From an uncultured Caryophanales bacterium (GTDB lineage Bacteria; Bacillota_I; Bacilli_A; RF39; UBA660), in assembly GCA_947303225.1 (NCBI GenBank), contig CAMYXG010000004.1:1-31473 (forward strand): a stretch of 31,473 nucleotides of DNA, in the 5' to 3' direction. Below are positions 1 through 6,988 of this stretch, one piece after another. Made by a program: the position numbers and the translations under genes. The notes beneath the pieces are model-generated. The model ran no database searches. It was not told where the DNA came from and worked only from the letters and a program-made list of their open reading frames with translations. Within the stretch, counting starts at the first letter, position 1, and the number at the start of each line of letters is the position of its first letter.

Positions 1-1
1 A

Positions 2-943
2 TTAAAAGAAATGTATGAACCAAACAGGTTTATTCCAACAGCATATGAGTTTACTGATATAGCAGGATTGGTAAAAGGTGCAAGTAAAGGTGAAGGACTT
101 GGAAATAAATTCTTATCTCACATTAGAGAAACAGATGCTATCGTAGAAGTAGTTAGATGTTTTGATGATGGAAAAATTATTCATGTAGAGGGAAATATTG
201 ATCCAATTAGAGACATAGAAACAATAAATCTAGAATTAGCTATAGCAGATTTAGATATCATAAATAATAGACTAGAGAGGGTATCAAAAAAAGCGAGAAC
301 AACAAAAGATAAAAATGATTTATTAGAAGTAGAAACATTAGAAAAATGTAAAAAATCATTAGAAGAAAACAAACCCATTAGGCAATTAGAACTATCAGAA
401 GAAGAAAAAAAATCAATTAAATCATACAGCTTTTTAACCCAAAAGCCAATTATTTATCTTGCTAATATTATGGAAAGTGAATTAGGCAGTGAAGATAATG
501 AATATGTAAAAAAAGTAAAAGAATATGCAGCAACAGAAAATGCAAAAGTAGTAAGCTTATGTGCTAAAGTAGAAGAAGAATTAAGTGAATTAGAGGAAGA
601 AGATAAAAAAGAAATGCTTGAAGGACTAGGATTAGATGGCAGTGGATTAGATAAACTAATTAAAGCAACATACGATATTCTAGGATTAGCAACCTATTTT
701 ACAGTGGGAAAAGATGAAGTAAGGGCATGGACATTTAAAAAAGGGATGAATGCTAAAGAATGTGCTGGAATCATTCACACAGATTTTGAAAAAGGATTTA
801 TTCGAGCAGAAGTTATTTCCTATGAAGATTTAATAGAATTGGGTTCAGAATTAAAGGTAAAAGAAGCAGGAAAAGCCCGCTTAGAAGGAAAAGATTATAT
901 AATGCAAGATGGTGACATCTGTCATTTTAGATTTAATGTATAA
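2..943 (+). CDS. ychF: Redox-regulated ATPase YchF (5' end outside window)
   Basis: The gene encodes a YchF/EngD (Obg-family) P-loop ATPase that associates with ribosomes and is linked to translation and stress control. The reading frame is open to the left edge, so an ATG at 11 is internal and the G1 P-loop lies outside the window. Visible are the G3 region DIAGLVKGASKGEGLGNKFL, the NxxE form of G4 (ANIMESE) that explains ATP rather than GTP preference in this family, a coiled-coil insert rich in Glu and Lys, and the C-terminal TGS-like domain ending DGDICHFRFNV. The C-terminus matches the family end, so only the N-terminus is missing. In Bacillus this gene also lies just upstream of rpsF. 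Confidence 0.96.
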   Translation, partial: LKEMYEPNRFIPTAYEFTDIAGLVKGASKGEGLGNKFLSHIRETDAIVEVVRCFDDGKIIHVEGNIDPIRDIETINLELAIADLDIINNRLERVSKKARTTKDKNDLLEVETLEKCKKSLEENKPIRQLELSEEEKKSIKSYSFLTQKPIIYLANIMESELGSEDNEYVKKVKEYAATENAKVVSLCAKVEEELSELEEEDKKEMLEGLGLDGSGLDKLIKATYDILGLATYFTVGKDEVRAWTFKKGMNAKECAGIIHTDFEKGFIRAEVISYEDLIELGSELKVKEAGKARLEGKDYIMQDGDICHFRFNV

Positions 944-944
944 T

Positions 945-1715
945 ATGAAAAGTCAAATAGTTATTTTTGAAGGAAACCAAGAAGATGGAATTTTCTCATC
1001 TAATAAAAAATTCTATCCAAAAGAATTTACCAAAGAAGATATTAATAAATTAATTAAAAAAAACAGAATAGAATTAGGAAATAAATACGGTTTTTCTGGA
1101 CTAAAAATGTTTCAAGTACAACAAAAAATGGAAGATAATGATGATTATCCAGATAATAAGGATGTATTTATAGAAAAAGAAAATATGATGAAAGAAGACT
1201 ATTTTACAGAAAAAATAGAGGCAGATATATTATTTATTAGTAATAAGTATAAAAAAATAGCTCTTTCTCATAGAATGGCAGATTGTCCTATATTAATAGC
1301 AGAAGATAGAAAAAAAGGATATACTGGAATTGTACATTGTGGAATTTATCACATCAACAGAGGTCTTCCAAAAGAATTTATAAAGAAAATGATAGATAAA
1401 TATCATAGTAATCCAAAAGATATTTATCTATATATAGGAAGTCATATAAAAAAAGAATCATACATCTATGATTGCTATCCAAAAATCGCAACAAACGAAG
1501 AAATATGGAGAGAAGCTATTATTAAAAAAGAAGATGGATATCACATTGACCTAGAAAAAGCAATAATGAATCAAATAGAAGATTTTTCTATTGCTGAAAT
1601 AAAAGTAAGTAAAATAGATACTGCTAGAGATTCAAAATATGCATCTCATTATGCCTCAGTACATGGAGAAAAAACAAAACTTGGCCAAAATATTGTTGGA
1701 TTTTATTACAAATGA
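945..1715 (+). CDS. YfiH/PgeF (laccase-domain, DUF152) family protein, divergent
   Basis: The 256-residue product resembles the YfiH/PgeF/LACC1 family, whose members act on purine nucleosides or correct peptidoglycan precursors. The central RMADCPILIAEDRKKGYTG matches the family TADCxPvll block, followed by VHCGIYHINRG in place of VHAGWRG and by YLYIGSHIKKESYIYDC, matching the GPAIGxCCYEV block. The usual first metal ligand in the QVHG motif is replaced: the sequence reads FQVQQKMED, so Gln stands for His. ATG at 945 follows the ychF stop by one base. A longer frame begins at 909 but lies inside ychF. No strong Shine-Dalgarno site is visible, which suggests translational coupling. Enzymatic activity is uncertain. 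Confidence 0.72.
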   Translation: MKSQIVIFEGNQEDGIFSSNKKFYPKEFTKEDINKLIKKNRIELGNKYGFSGLKMFQVQQKMEDNDDYPDNKDVFIEKENMMKEDYFTEKIEADILFISNKYKKIALSHRMADCPILIAEDRKKGYTGIVHCGIYHINRGLPKEFIKKMIDKYHSNPKDIYLYIGSHIKKESYIYDCYPKIATNEEIWREAIIKKEDGYHIDLEKAIMNQIEDFSIAEIKVSKIDTARDSKYASHYASVHGEKTKLGQNIVGFYYK

Positions 1716-1716
1716 A

Positions 1717-1743
1717 AAAAAGAGTCTACTTCAAACTCTTTTT
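1717..1743. terminator. Bidirectional intrinsic terminator
   Basis: AAAAAGAGT at 1717-1725 pairs with ACTCTTTTT at 1735-1743 around a 9-base loop. The A-rich and T-rich flanks let it serve both the plus-strand YfiH-like gene and the convergent minus-strand zinc-ribbon gene. Confidence 0.75.
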
Positions 1744-2515
1744 ATTTTTCTGTAATACTATATCCTTGATCGATGAGAGGTTTAACAACATTGTTGTAGG
1801 CATCATCCATACTTCCATAACCATATGAGTAAGAAGAATGATCATCATTAAAGTAATACTCTGGGGCTTTATTCTGAGGATTATCAAACTTAACAAACCC
1901 ATTCTTTTTGACATTTTCATAAACGATAGGTACATAAAAAGTAAATCGATTTTCTTGATGAAAGAAATCTTTAAAAGTAACTTGATACATTGCAATAATA
2001 AAATTACTTCCTGATTTATAAGCAACATATACTTTCTGTCTCTTTGCTTTACCATCTTTACTATAAGAATGATACGCATCATTTACTCCCTCAGCTCTGC
2101 TTGGAATAGAAAAAATAGAATCATTATCCATACTTTCAAAATCAGTATTTGTTAGTTCACTAGTATCAGAATATAATCCATCTCCTTCATCTTCTTTTTC
2201 ATTACTTTTTTCAAAGAATTCACTATCAAAAGAATCTAAAGTAGATTTTTGACTTTGATACATACTATAAATAACAAATCCAATAATAGAAGAAGCAAGA
2301 ATAAAAATGATTACAAAAACAATAGGTATAATAGTAAAACTCTTAGATATTTCGTTTAAAGTAAACTGTTGATTGAAGTTCAAATTACTTGTTTCTTCTT
2401 GATCTCTTTCTATTTCAAAAGCTCTATGACAATACGTACATTTGCAAGATTTATCTGTATCACTAAATTCTAAATTAGCACCACAATTGGGACATTTTTT
2501 TTCAACTAATCTCAT
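1742..2515 (-). CDS. Zinc-ribbon membrane protein (larger paralogue), unknown function
   Basis: The 257-residue protein starts with a rubredoxin-like zinc ribbon (CPNCGAN, then a Cys-rich CKCTYC at about residues 24-29), followed by one membrane helix near residues 60-86. An acidic linker follows, then a C-terminal domain of about 115 residues rich in Tyr, Phe and Asp that I do not recognise. The ribbon probably faces the cytoplasm and the tail is outside, by analogy with similar proteins. A perfect AGGAGG site precedes the ATG. It lies 19 bases downstream of a shorter paralogue with the same LxEKKCPNCGAN start, forming a two-gene minus-strand operon. No specific role can be assigned. Confidence 0.8.
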   Translation of the reverse strand: MRLVEKKCPNCGANLEFSDTDKSCKCTYCHRAFEIERDQEETSNLNFNQQFTLNEISKSFTIIPIVFVIIFILASSIIGFVIYSMYQSQKSTLDSFDSEFFEKSNEKEDEGDGLYSDTSELTNTDFESMDNDSIFSIPSRAEGVNDAYHSYSKDGKAKRQKVYVAYKSGSNFIIAMYQVTFKDFFHQENRFTFYVPIVYENVKKNGFVKFDNPQNKAPEYYFNDDHSSYSYGYGSMDDAYNNVVKPLIDQGYSITEK

Positions 2516-2534
2516 AATAGAAACCTCCTATAAT

Positions 2535-2861
2535 TCAATATCTATTCATTTCTACACTTGAATAAATAGATGTAGACTTTTGTTCATGACTTTGTTTAAA
2601 AGCTTCAATACCAATAAAAACAAAAAGAGCAATCACAGCAATAAAAATAATAATAGAAATAATAGAAGAAAAAATAAAAGAAGTAATCCAATAAGTTAGA
2701 AAAGCCTTTGTTGCTTTATTAATTGTAAATGTAAAATTATCATTTTGATCTTTATGAATTAAAAACTCATTTTTGCAATATTCACAGTAACACTTACTAT
2801 CATTCTCTTCAAATTTCATATTAGCACCACAATTAGGGCATTTTTTTTCAATCAAATTCAT
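2535..2861 (-). CDS. Zinc-ribbon membrane protein (short paralogue), unknown function
   Basis: The 108-residue protein has an N-terminal zinc ribbon (EKKCPNCGAN, then CYCEYC) followed by one or two hydrophobic segments around residues 50-90 and a short polar tail. I chose the ATG at 2861 because GGAGG lies five bases upstream; a start at 2873 would place the Shine-Dalgarno inside the gene. The first 40 residues closely match the downstream neighbour, which points to tandem duplication followed by loss or gain of the large extracellular domain. It is first in the two-gene minus-strand operon. Confidence 0.78.
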   Translation of the reverse strand: MNLIEKKCPNCGANMKFEENDSKCYCEYCKNEFLIHKDQNDNFTFTINKATKAFLTYWITSFIFSSIISIIIFIAVIALFVFIGIEAFKQSHEQKSTSIYSSVEMNRY

Positions 2862-2884
2862 AAACTCCTCCATCCTATAAAATA

Positions 2885-2893
2885 ATTATATCA
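2885..2893 (-). promoter_or_regulatory. Extended -10 promoter for the zinc-ribbon operon
   Basis: Read on the minus strand the site is TGATATAAT, an extended -10 element, about 24 bases upstream of the ATG at 2861. No good -35 is present, as expected for TGn promoters. It is divergent from the rpsF promoter. Confidence 0.55.
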
Positions 2894-2952
2894 TGTAAAA
2901 TATTAATCATAAAGATTATATTTTTAAAACTTTAATTTATAAAATAAAAAAC

Positions 2953-2981
2953 TAGACATTTATTATTTTCTTTGCTATAAT
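2953..2981 (+). promoter_or_regulatory. SigA-type promoter of rpsF-ssb-rpsR
   Basis: TAGACA at 2953-2958 and TATAAT at 2976-2981 are separated by exactly 17 bases. Transcription should start near 2988, at the first hairpin of the leader. The same TAGACA-N17-TATAAT arrangement occurs before the DHH gene at 4119. Confidence 0.8.
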
Positions 2982-2987
2982 ACCTTC

Positions 2988-3040
2988 GAGTATTTAAAAT
3001 ACTCCTTGCTATTTATAGAAATAGCCGAAAAGTCCAAAAG
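2988..3040 (+). ncRNA. Candidate S6:S18-binding ribosomal protein leader
   Basis: Two hairpins lie between the predicted transcription start and the rpsF ribosome site: GAGTATT/AATACTC (2988-3004) and GCTATTT/AAATAGC (3008-3025). The second is followed at once by CCG (3025-3027) and can be extended by ACT (3001-3003) with AGT (3031-3033), which would compete with the first hairpin. Known S6:S18 leaders have a stem-loop with a CCG on the 3' side that mimics the S18 site in 16S rRNA. The location upstream of rpsF-ssb-rpsR is where this regulator occurs. The match was judged by eye only. Confidence 0.55.
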
Positions 3041-3051
3041 GAGGTGCAAAA

Positions 3052-3339
3052 ATGCAAAAATATGAAATTATGTTTATTGTAAAACCAGATATGGAAGAAG
3101 CAGAAATTCGTAAGACTGCAGAAGGAATGAAGAAAGTTTTGACTGATGAAAAAGCAAACGTTCTAGAAGAAAAAGCAATGGGACAAAGAGAATTAGCTTA
3201 CGAAATAAGAAAATTCAAGACTGGTTACTATTATCTATTTGTAGTAGAAGCAAGTAAAGAAGCAGAACAAGAATTTAATCGTGTTGCTAGAATTAACGAA
3301 AATCTACTTCGTCACTTAATTGTAAAAGTAGAAGAATAA
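3052..3339 (+). CDS. rpsF: 30S ribosomal protein S6
   Basis: The 95-residue product matches the full length of bacterial S6, which binds the central domain of 16S rRNA as a pair with S18. It begins MQKYEIMFIVKPDMEEAE and has the family features GQRELAYEIRKFKTGYY and INENLLRHLIVK. The Shine-Dalgarno AAAAGGAGGTG is nearly a perfect complement of the 16S tail. It opens the rpsF-ssb-rpsR operon, so S6 and S18 are co-expressed, and it is probably regulated by the leader immediately upstream. Confidence 0.98.
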   Translation: MQKYEIMFIVKPDMEEAEIRKTAEGMKKVLTDEKANVLEEKAMGQRELAYEIRKFKTGYYYLFVVEASKEAEQEFNRVARINENLLRHLIVKVEE

Positions 3340-3358
3340 GAAGAAAAAGAGGTATTTT

Positions 3359-3841
3359 ATGAATAAAGTAGTTTTAATTGGAAGATTAACAAGAGATCCT
3401 GAATTGAGATATACAGGTAATAATACACCTGTCGCAACATTTACTCTTGCTGTTAATAGAAATTTTTCAAATCAACAAGGAGAAAGAGAAGCAGATTTTA
3501 TCAATATTGTTGTATGGAGAAAACAAGCAGAAAATGTTAAAAATTATTTAACACAGGGTAGTCAAGCAGCAGTAGAAGGTAGAATCCAAACACGTAGTTA
3601 TGACGATAACAATGGTCAAAAACGTTATGTAACTGAAGTAGTAGCAGATAATGTTGAATTTTTAGGATCAAAAAATTCCTCAAATAATTCTAATAATTTG
3701 AATGCTTCAAATAAAGAAGCAGGACCAACTCCTTATGATTTTGGAGATGCTCCAGAACCAAAGGGAACAGACGTAGATAGTAATCCATTTGCCAATTTTG
3801 GTGCAAACATTGAAATTAGCGATGATGAATTACCATTCTAA
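3359..3841 (+). CDS. ssb: Single-stranded DNA-binding protein
   Basis: The 160-residue protein has an N-terminal OB fold (residues 1-105, starting MNKVVLIGRLTRDPELRYT, with NRNF and ADFINIVVWRKQAENV), a low-complexity Asn- and Ser-rich linker, and the acidic tip DDELPF. That tip is the docking peptide that SSB uses to recruit replication and repair partners. It lies between rpsF and rpsR, the standard position of the main ssb gene in Firmicutes. A GAGG site precedes the ATG. Confidence 0.98.
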   Translation: MNKVVLIGRLTRDPELRYTGNNTPVATFTLAVNRNFSNQQGEREADFINIVVWRKQAENVKNYLTQGSQAAVEGRIQTRSYDDNNGQKRYVTEVVADNVEFLGSKNSSNNSNNLNASNKEAGPTPYDFGDAPEPKGTDVDSNPFANFGANIEISDDELPF

Positions 3842-3856
3842 GAAGGAGGATTAATT

Positions 3857-4072
3857 ATGGCAGAATTCAATCGTAGAAAGAAAAAAATATGTATGATGTG
3901 TACTGGTAAAACAGTTGACTATAAAGATCCTGAAACATTGAGAAGATACATTAATGAAAAAGGAAAAATTGTTCCTAGACGTGTTACAGGAAATTGTGCT
4001 TTACATCAAAGACATATTTCAAAACAAATCAAAAGAGCTCGTGCAATAGCACTAATGCCTTATTCAAGATAA
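3857..4072 (+). CDS. rpsR: 30S ribosomal protein S18 (zinc-binding form)
   Basis: The 71-residue S18 ends the rpsF operon. The core PETLRRYINEKGKIVPRRVTG and the tail SKQIKRARAIALMPY are typical. Residues C12, C15, C47 and H50 make a CxxC...CxxH set, so this is the zinc-coordinating (C+) type of S18; whether a zinc-free paralogue exists cannot be seen here. AGAAGGAGG precedes the start. A strong terminator follows directly. Confidence 0.97.
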   Translation: MAEFNRRKKKICMMCTGKTVDYKDPETLRRYINEKGKIVPRRVTGNCALHQRHISKQIKRARAIALMPYSR

Positions 4073-4094
4073 ATGTAGGAAACTACATTTTTTT
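4071..4094 (+). terminator. Terminator of the rpsF operon
   Basis: AAATGTAG (4071-4078), a GAAA tetraloop and CTACATTT (4083-4090) form an 8-bp hairpin that runs into seven T residues. It starts in the rpsR stop codon region. Confidence 0.88.
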
Positions 4095-4118
4095 CTTTAT
4101 AAAATGACGATTGTATGT

Positions 4119-4147
4119 TAGACAAATGATATGTTTTATATTATAAT
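4119..4147 (+). promoter_or_regulatory. SigA-type promoter of the DHH-rplI-dnaB operon
   Basis: TAGACA at 4119-4124, 17 bases, TATAAT at 4142-4147. This is the same pair of hexamers and spacing as the rpsF promoter. A GAGGTG ribosome site and ATG (4176) follow. Confidence 0.8.
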
Positions 4148-4175
4148 AAAATTGTAATTTTATAGAGGTGAATAT

Positions 4176-5174
4176 ATGAGTATTATAAAAGGAAAAAAAT
4201 TTGAAGGTAGAAAGATAAGTTTTGCAATAAGAAAAGCAAAAACGGTTTTTTTAATGGCTCATAAAAATCTAGATTTAGATGCTCTAGGAAGCTCTATAGG
4301 AATGTACATGTTTTTAAAAAATCGAAGAAGAAAGTGTTACATTATCATTGATGATAAAAATCACGAACCAGGAGTAGACAAAGTATTAAAAGAATTAGAT
4401 GGCTGCATTAATATCATTAAAACAGAGAAAATAGAAGAATATCTCCATCCAAAAAAGAATAAGAACCTGTTGATTATTCTAGATACCAATAAAACAGACT
4501 TAGTACAAAATAAAGAAGTTCTAAAAAAGATTGAAAATAAAATGATAATTGATCATCATGAATTAGGAAAAACAACTATTAAAAATGCAATTATTATTGA
4601 CGATAAAAAAGCATCAAGTACTTGTGAAATGATTGCAAATCTAATAGAGCTTTATGATATTGATTTAGAACCATATTATGCAACAATATTATTATCTGGT
4701 ATTGTATTAGATACAAATAATTTTACCTTAAATACCACAGTGGATACATTTTATACAGCATACTATCTAGCATCTATGGGAGCAAGTGCGAAAAAAGTAC
4801 AATATTTATTAAAACAAAATATAGAAGAATATACTGAAAGACAGAAATTAATGTCAGCTATTGAAACAATTGATGAAAAAGTAGCATTTACAAAAGCATC
4901 TCCATATACACAATATAGAAGAGAAGATTTAGCTAAAGTAGCAGATACATTACTATTTTTTAATAATATAGAAGCATCTTTTGTAATTGGAAAGATTGGA
5001 AAAGATGAAATTGGACTAAGTGCAAGAAGCTTAGGAAATTATGATATTATAAAAATATTAGAAAAACTAGGTGGTGGAGGAGATACATACAATGGAGCTG
5101 CTCGATTTGAAAACACTACAATTAGTAAAGTAGAACAAGAATTAAAAAAACTAATAAAAGAAGAAGGGGAATAG
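4176..5174 (+). CDS. Soluble GdpP-like DHH/DHHA1 phosphoesterase (membrane, PAS and GGDEF domains absent)
   Basis: The 332-residue protein matches only the catalytic C-terminal half of GdpP, the cyclic-di-AMP phosphodiesterase. Metal-binding positions are present: H29, D33 and D35 (AHKNLDLDA), D103 (ILDTN), D126-H127-H128 (DHH) and D179 (GIVLDT). The DHHA1 part has ASFVIGK, GLSARSLG and LGGGGDTYNGAA. The usual His of the GGGGH motif is Asp here. GdpP is normally about 650 residues, with two membrane helices, a PAS domain and a degenerate GGDEF domain. Only about 100 bases, holding a terminator and a promoter, lie upstream, so the missing part is not nearby. The position before rplI-dnaB is that of gdpP in Bacillus. 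It may hydrolyse c-di-AMP, pApA or another nucleotide. Confidence 0.85.
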   Translation: MSIIKGKKFEGRKISFAIRKAKTVFLMAHKNLDLDALGSSIGMYMFLKNRRRKCYIIIDDKNHEPGVDKVLKELDGCINIIKTEKIEEYLHPKKNKNLLIILDTNKTDLVQNKEVLKKIENKMIIDHHELGKTTIKNAIIIDDKKASSTCEMIANLIELYDIDLEPYYATILLSGIVLDTNNFTLNTTVDTFYTAYYLASMGASAKKVQYLLKQNIEEYTERQKLMSAIETIDEKVAFTKASPYTQYRREDLAKVADTLLFFNNIEASFVIGKIGKDEIGLSARSLGNYDIIKILEKLGGGGDTYNGAARFENTTISKVEQELKKLIKEEGE

Positions 5175-5175
5175 C

Positions 5176-5616
5176 ATGGAAGTAATTTTTATCAAAGATT
5201 TAAAAAATCAGGGTAAAAAGGGACAAATCAAAAATGTTAAAGATGGTTATGCAGAAAATTATCTAATAAAAAATGGTTATGCTGTCAAAAAAACAAAAGA
5301 AAATATTAGTAAATTAAACCATGAATTAGCTAAAAAAGAAAAAGAAGACAAAGATAATAAAAAGAAAGCACTAGAATTAAAAGAACAACTATCAAAATTA
5401 ACACTAGAATTTAAAGTTAAAACAGGTGAAGGAGATAAAGTTTTTGGAAGCATTAGTGTAAAACAAATTAAAGATTCATTAGCAGAAAAAGGATATAAAA
5501 TTGAAAAGAATAAAATTGAACTTATCAATTCTATTTCAACGTTAGGCTTTCACAATGTAAATATTAACTTATATCCAGAAGTAATTGCTACAATAAAAAT
5601 ACATGTTATAAAATAG
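5176..5616 (+). CDS. rplI: 50S ribosomal protein L9
   Basis: The 146-residue L9 has the family N-terminal RNA-binding domain (MEVIFIKDLKNQGKKGQIKN, then DGYAENYLIKNGYAV), a long charged connecting helix (residues 45-80) and a C-terminal domain with GEGDKVFGSISVKQI. It starts one base after the stop of the DHH gene, with AGAAGGGGA as the ribosome site, so the two are translationally coupled. Confidence 0.97.
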   Translation: MEVIFIKDLKNQGKKGQIKNVKDGYAENYLIKNGYAVKKTKENISKLNHELAKKEKEDKDNKKKALELKEQLSKLTLEFKVKTGEGDKVFGSISVKQIKDSLAEKGYKIEKNKIELINSISTLGFHNVNINLYPEVIATIKIHVIK

Positions 5617-5626
5617 AGGTGATAAA

Positions 5627-6988
5627 ATGCCAATAAGAGCTTTACCAAATAATATAGAAGCAGAACAATCAGTTTTAGGCTCTTGTTTCTTATCAAAATA
5701 TGCACTTCAAAAAGCGGCAGAAACATTAGTTCCCAGTTCATTTTATAATGATAAAAATGGAAAAATTTTTTCAGCTATGACTACATTATTAGATGAAAAA
5801 ACTCCCATAGATATTACAACAGTAACTAGTTATTTAAAAAAAACAAATGAATTAACAGAAGTCGGTGGAGTAGAGTATTTAACAGAAGTATTAAATTATG
5901 TTCCTACCGCAAGCAATATAGATTATTATATTCAAACAGTAGAAGAATCATCATTACTAAGAAATCTAATAGAAACAGCTACAGAAATAGCATCTGAAGG
6001 ATATCGAACAGATGAAACAGTAAATGAAATCTTAGATAATTCAGAAAAGAAAATATTAAGTATTGTTAAAAATAGAAAAGCAAGTGAATTTAGAACCATT
6101 AAAGATGTATTAGTAAAAACACAAGCAGACTTAGAAAAGTTGTCTGAGAGTAAGGGAGAAATAACAGGATTAGCTACTGGATGGTATGATTTTGATCGTA
6201 TAACAACTGGCTTACATCCAAATGAATTTATTATTATTGCTGCTCGTCCCGCTATGGGAAAAACAGCATTTGCTCTGAATCTAGCAACTCATGCAGCAAT
6301 GGAGCAAGATAAATCAGTTGCTTTATTTAACTTAGAAATGAGTGCTGAACAATTGGCACAACGTATCTTATCATCCTTAGGACAAATAGAAGGATTTAAA
6401 CTAAGAACTGGTAATTTAATGAATCAAGATTGGAAAAGAATCAACGAAGCAGTATCACAATTATCAAATACGAACTTAGTAATAGATGATACACCAGGAA
6501 TAACAATTGGAGAAATTAGAGCAAAATGCAGAAGACTAGCGAGCAGTGAAAAAGGATTATCTCTCATTGTAATTGATTATTTGCAATTGATATCAGGTGG
6601 GAAGAATTATGGTTCTAATAGACAACAAGAAGTATCCGATATTTCAAGAAGTTTAAAAACATTAGCAATGGAATTAGGGGTTCCTGTTATAGCCTTATCA
6701 CAATTATCTCGTGGCGTAGAAGCAAGAGAAGATAAACGCCCATTAATGAGTGATTTAAGAGAATCAGGATCAATTGAACAGGATGCTGATATCGTAATGT
6801 TTTTATATAGAGATGACTACTATAATAAAGAAGCAAGAACAGAAGACAATAATAGTATTAGTGAATTGATTATAGGAAAACATCGTAATGGACCAACTGC
6901 TACTATAGAGTTATTATTTAAAAAGAATACATCCACATTTTTAAATTTAAGAAAAGACTTTAAAAAGGAGGAGAATGCTAGTGAGTAA
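5627..6988 (+). CDS. dnaB: Replicative DNA helicase DnaB (DnaC in Bacillus)
   Basis: The 453-residue hexameric helicase unwinds DNA at the fork. It has the N-terminal primase-interaction domain (LPNNIEAEQSVLGSCF), a linker, and the RecA-like domain with Walker A AARPAMGKT near residues 204-212, Walker B LIVIDYLQLI, and the family blocks LSQLSRGVEAREDKRP and DLRESGSIEQDADIVMFLYR. The length is standard and no intein is present. GAGGTG precedes the ATG. It follows rplI as in most Bacilli and overlaps the next gene at its stop. Confidence 0.97.
   Translation: MPIRALPNNIEAEQSVLGSCFLSKYALQKAAETLVPSSFYNDKNGKIFSAMTTLLDEKTPIDITTVTSYLKKTNELTEVGGVEYLTEVLNYVPTASNIDYYIQTVEESSLLRNLIETATEIASEGYRTDETVNEILDNSEKKILSIVKNRKASEFRTIKDVLVKTQADLEKLSESKGEITGLATGWYDFDRITTGLHPNEFIIIAARPAMGKTAFALNLATHAAMEQDKSVALFNLEMSAEQLAQRILSSLGQIEGFKLRTGNLMNQDWKRINEAVSQLSNTNLVIDDTPGITIGEIRAKCRRLASSEKGLSLIVIDYLQLISGGKNYGSNRQQEVSDISRSLKTLAMELGVPVIALSQLSRGVEAREDKRPLMSDLRESGSIEQDADIVMFLYRDDYYNKEARTEDNNSISELIIGKHRNGPTATIELLFKKNTSTFLNLRKDFKKEENASE

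Noticed and set aside
4073..4175. Hidden 5' half of gdpP in the gap before the DHH gene
   Set aside because: The gap holds a terminator, a promoter and a ribosome site; it is far too short for the missing 320 residues, and no frame resembles PAS or GGDEF.
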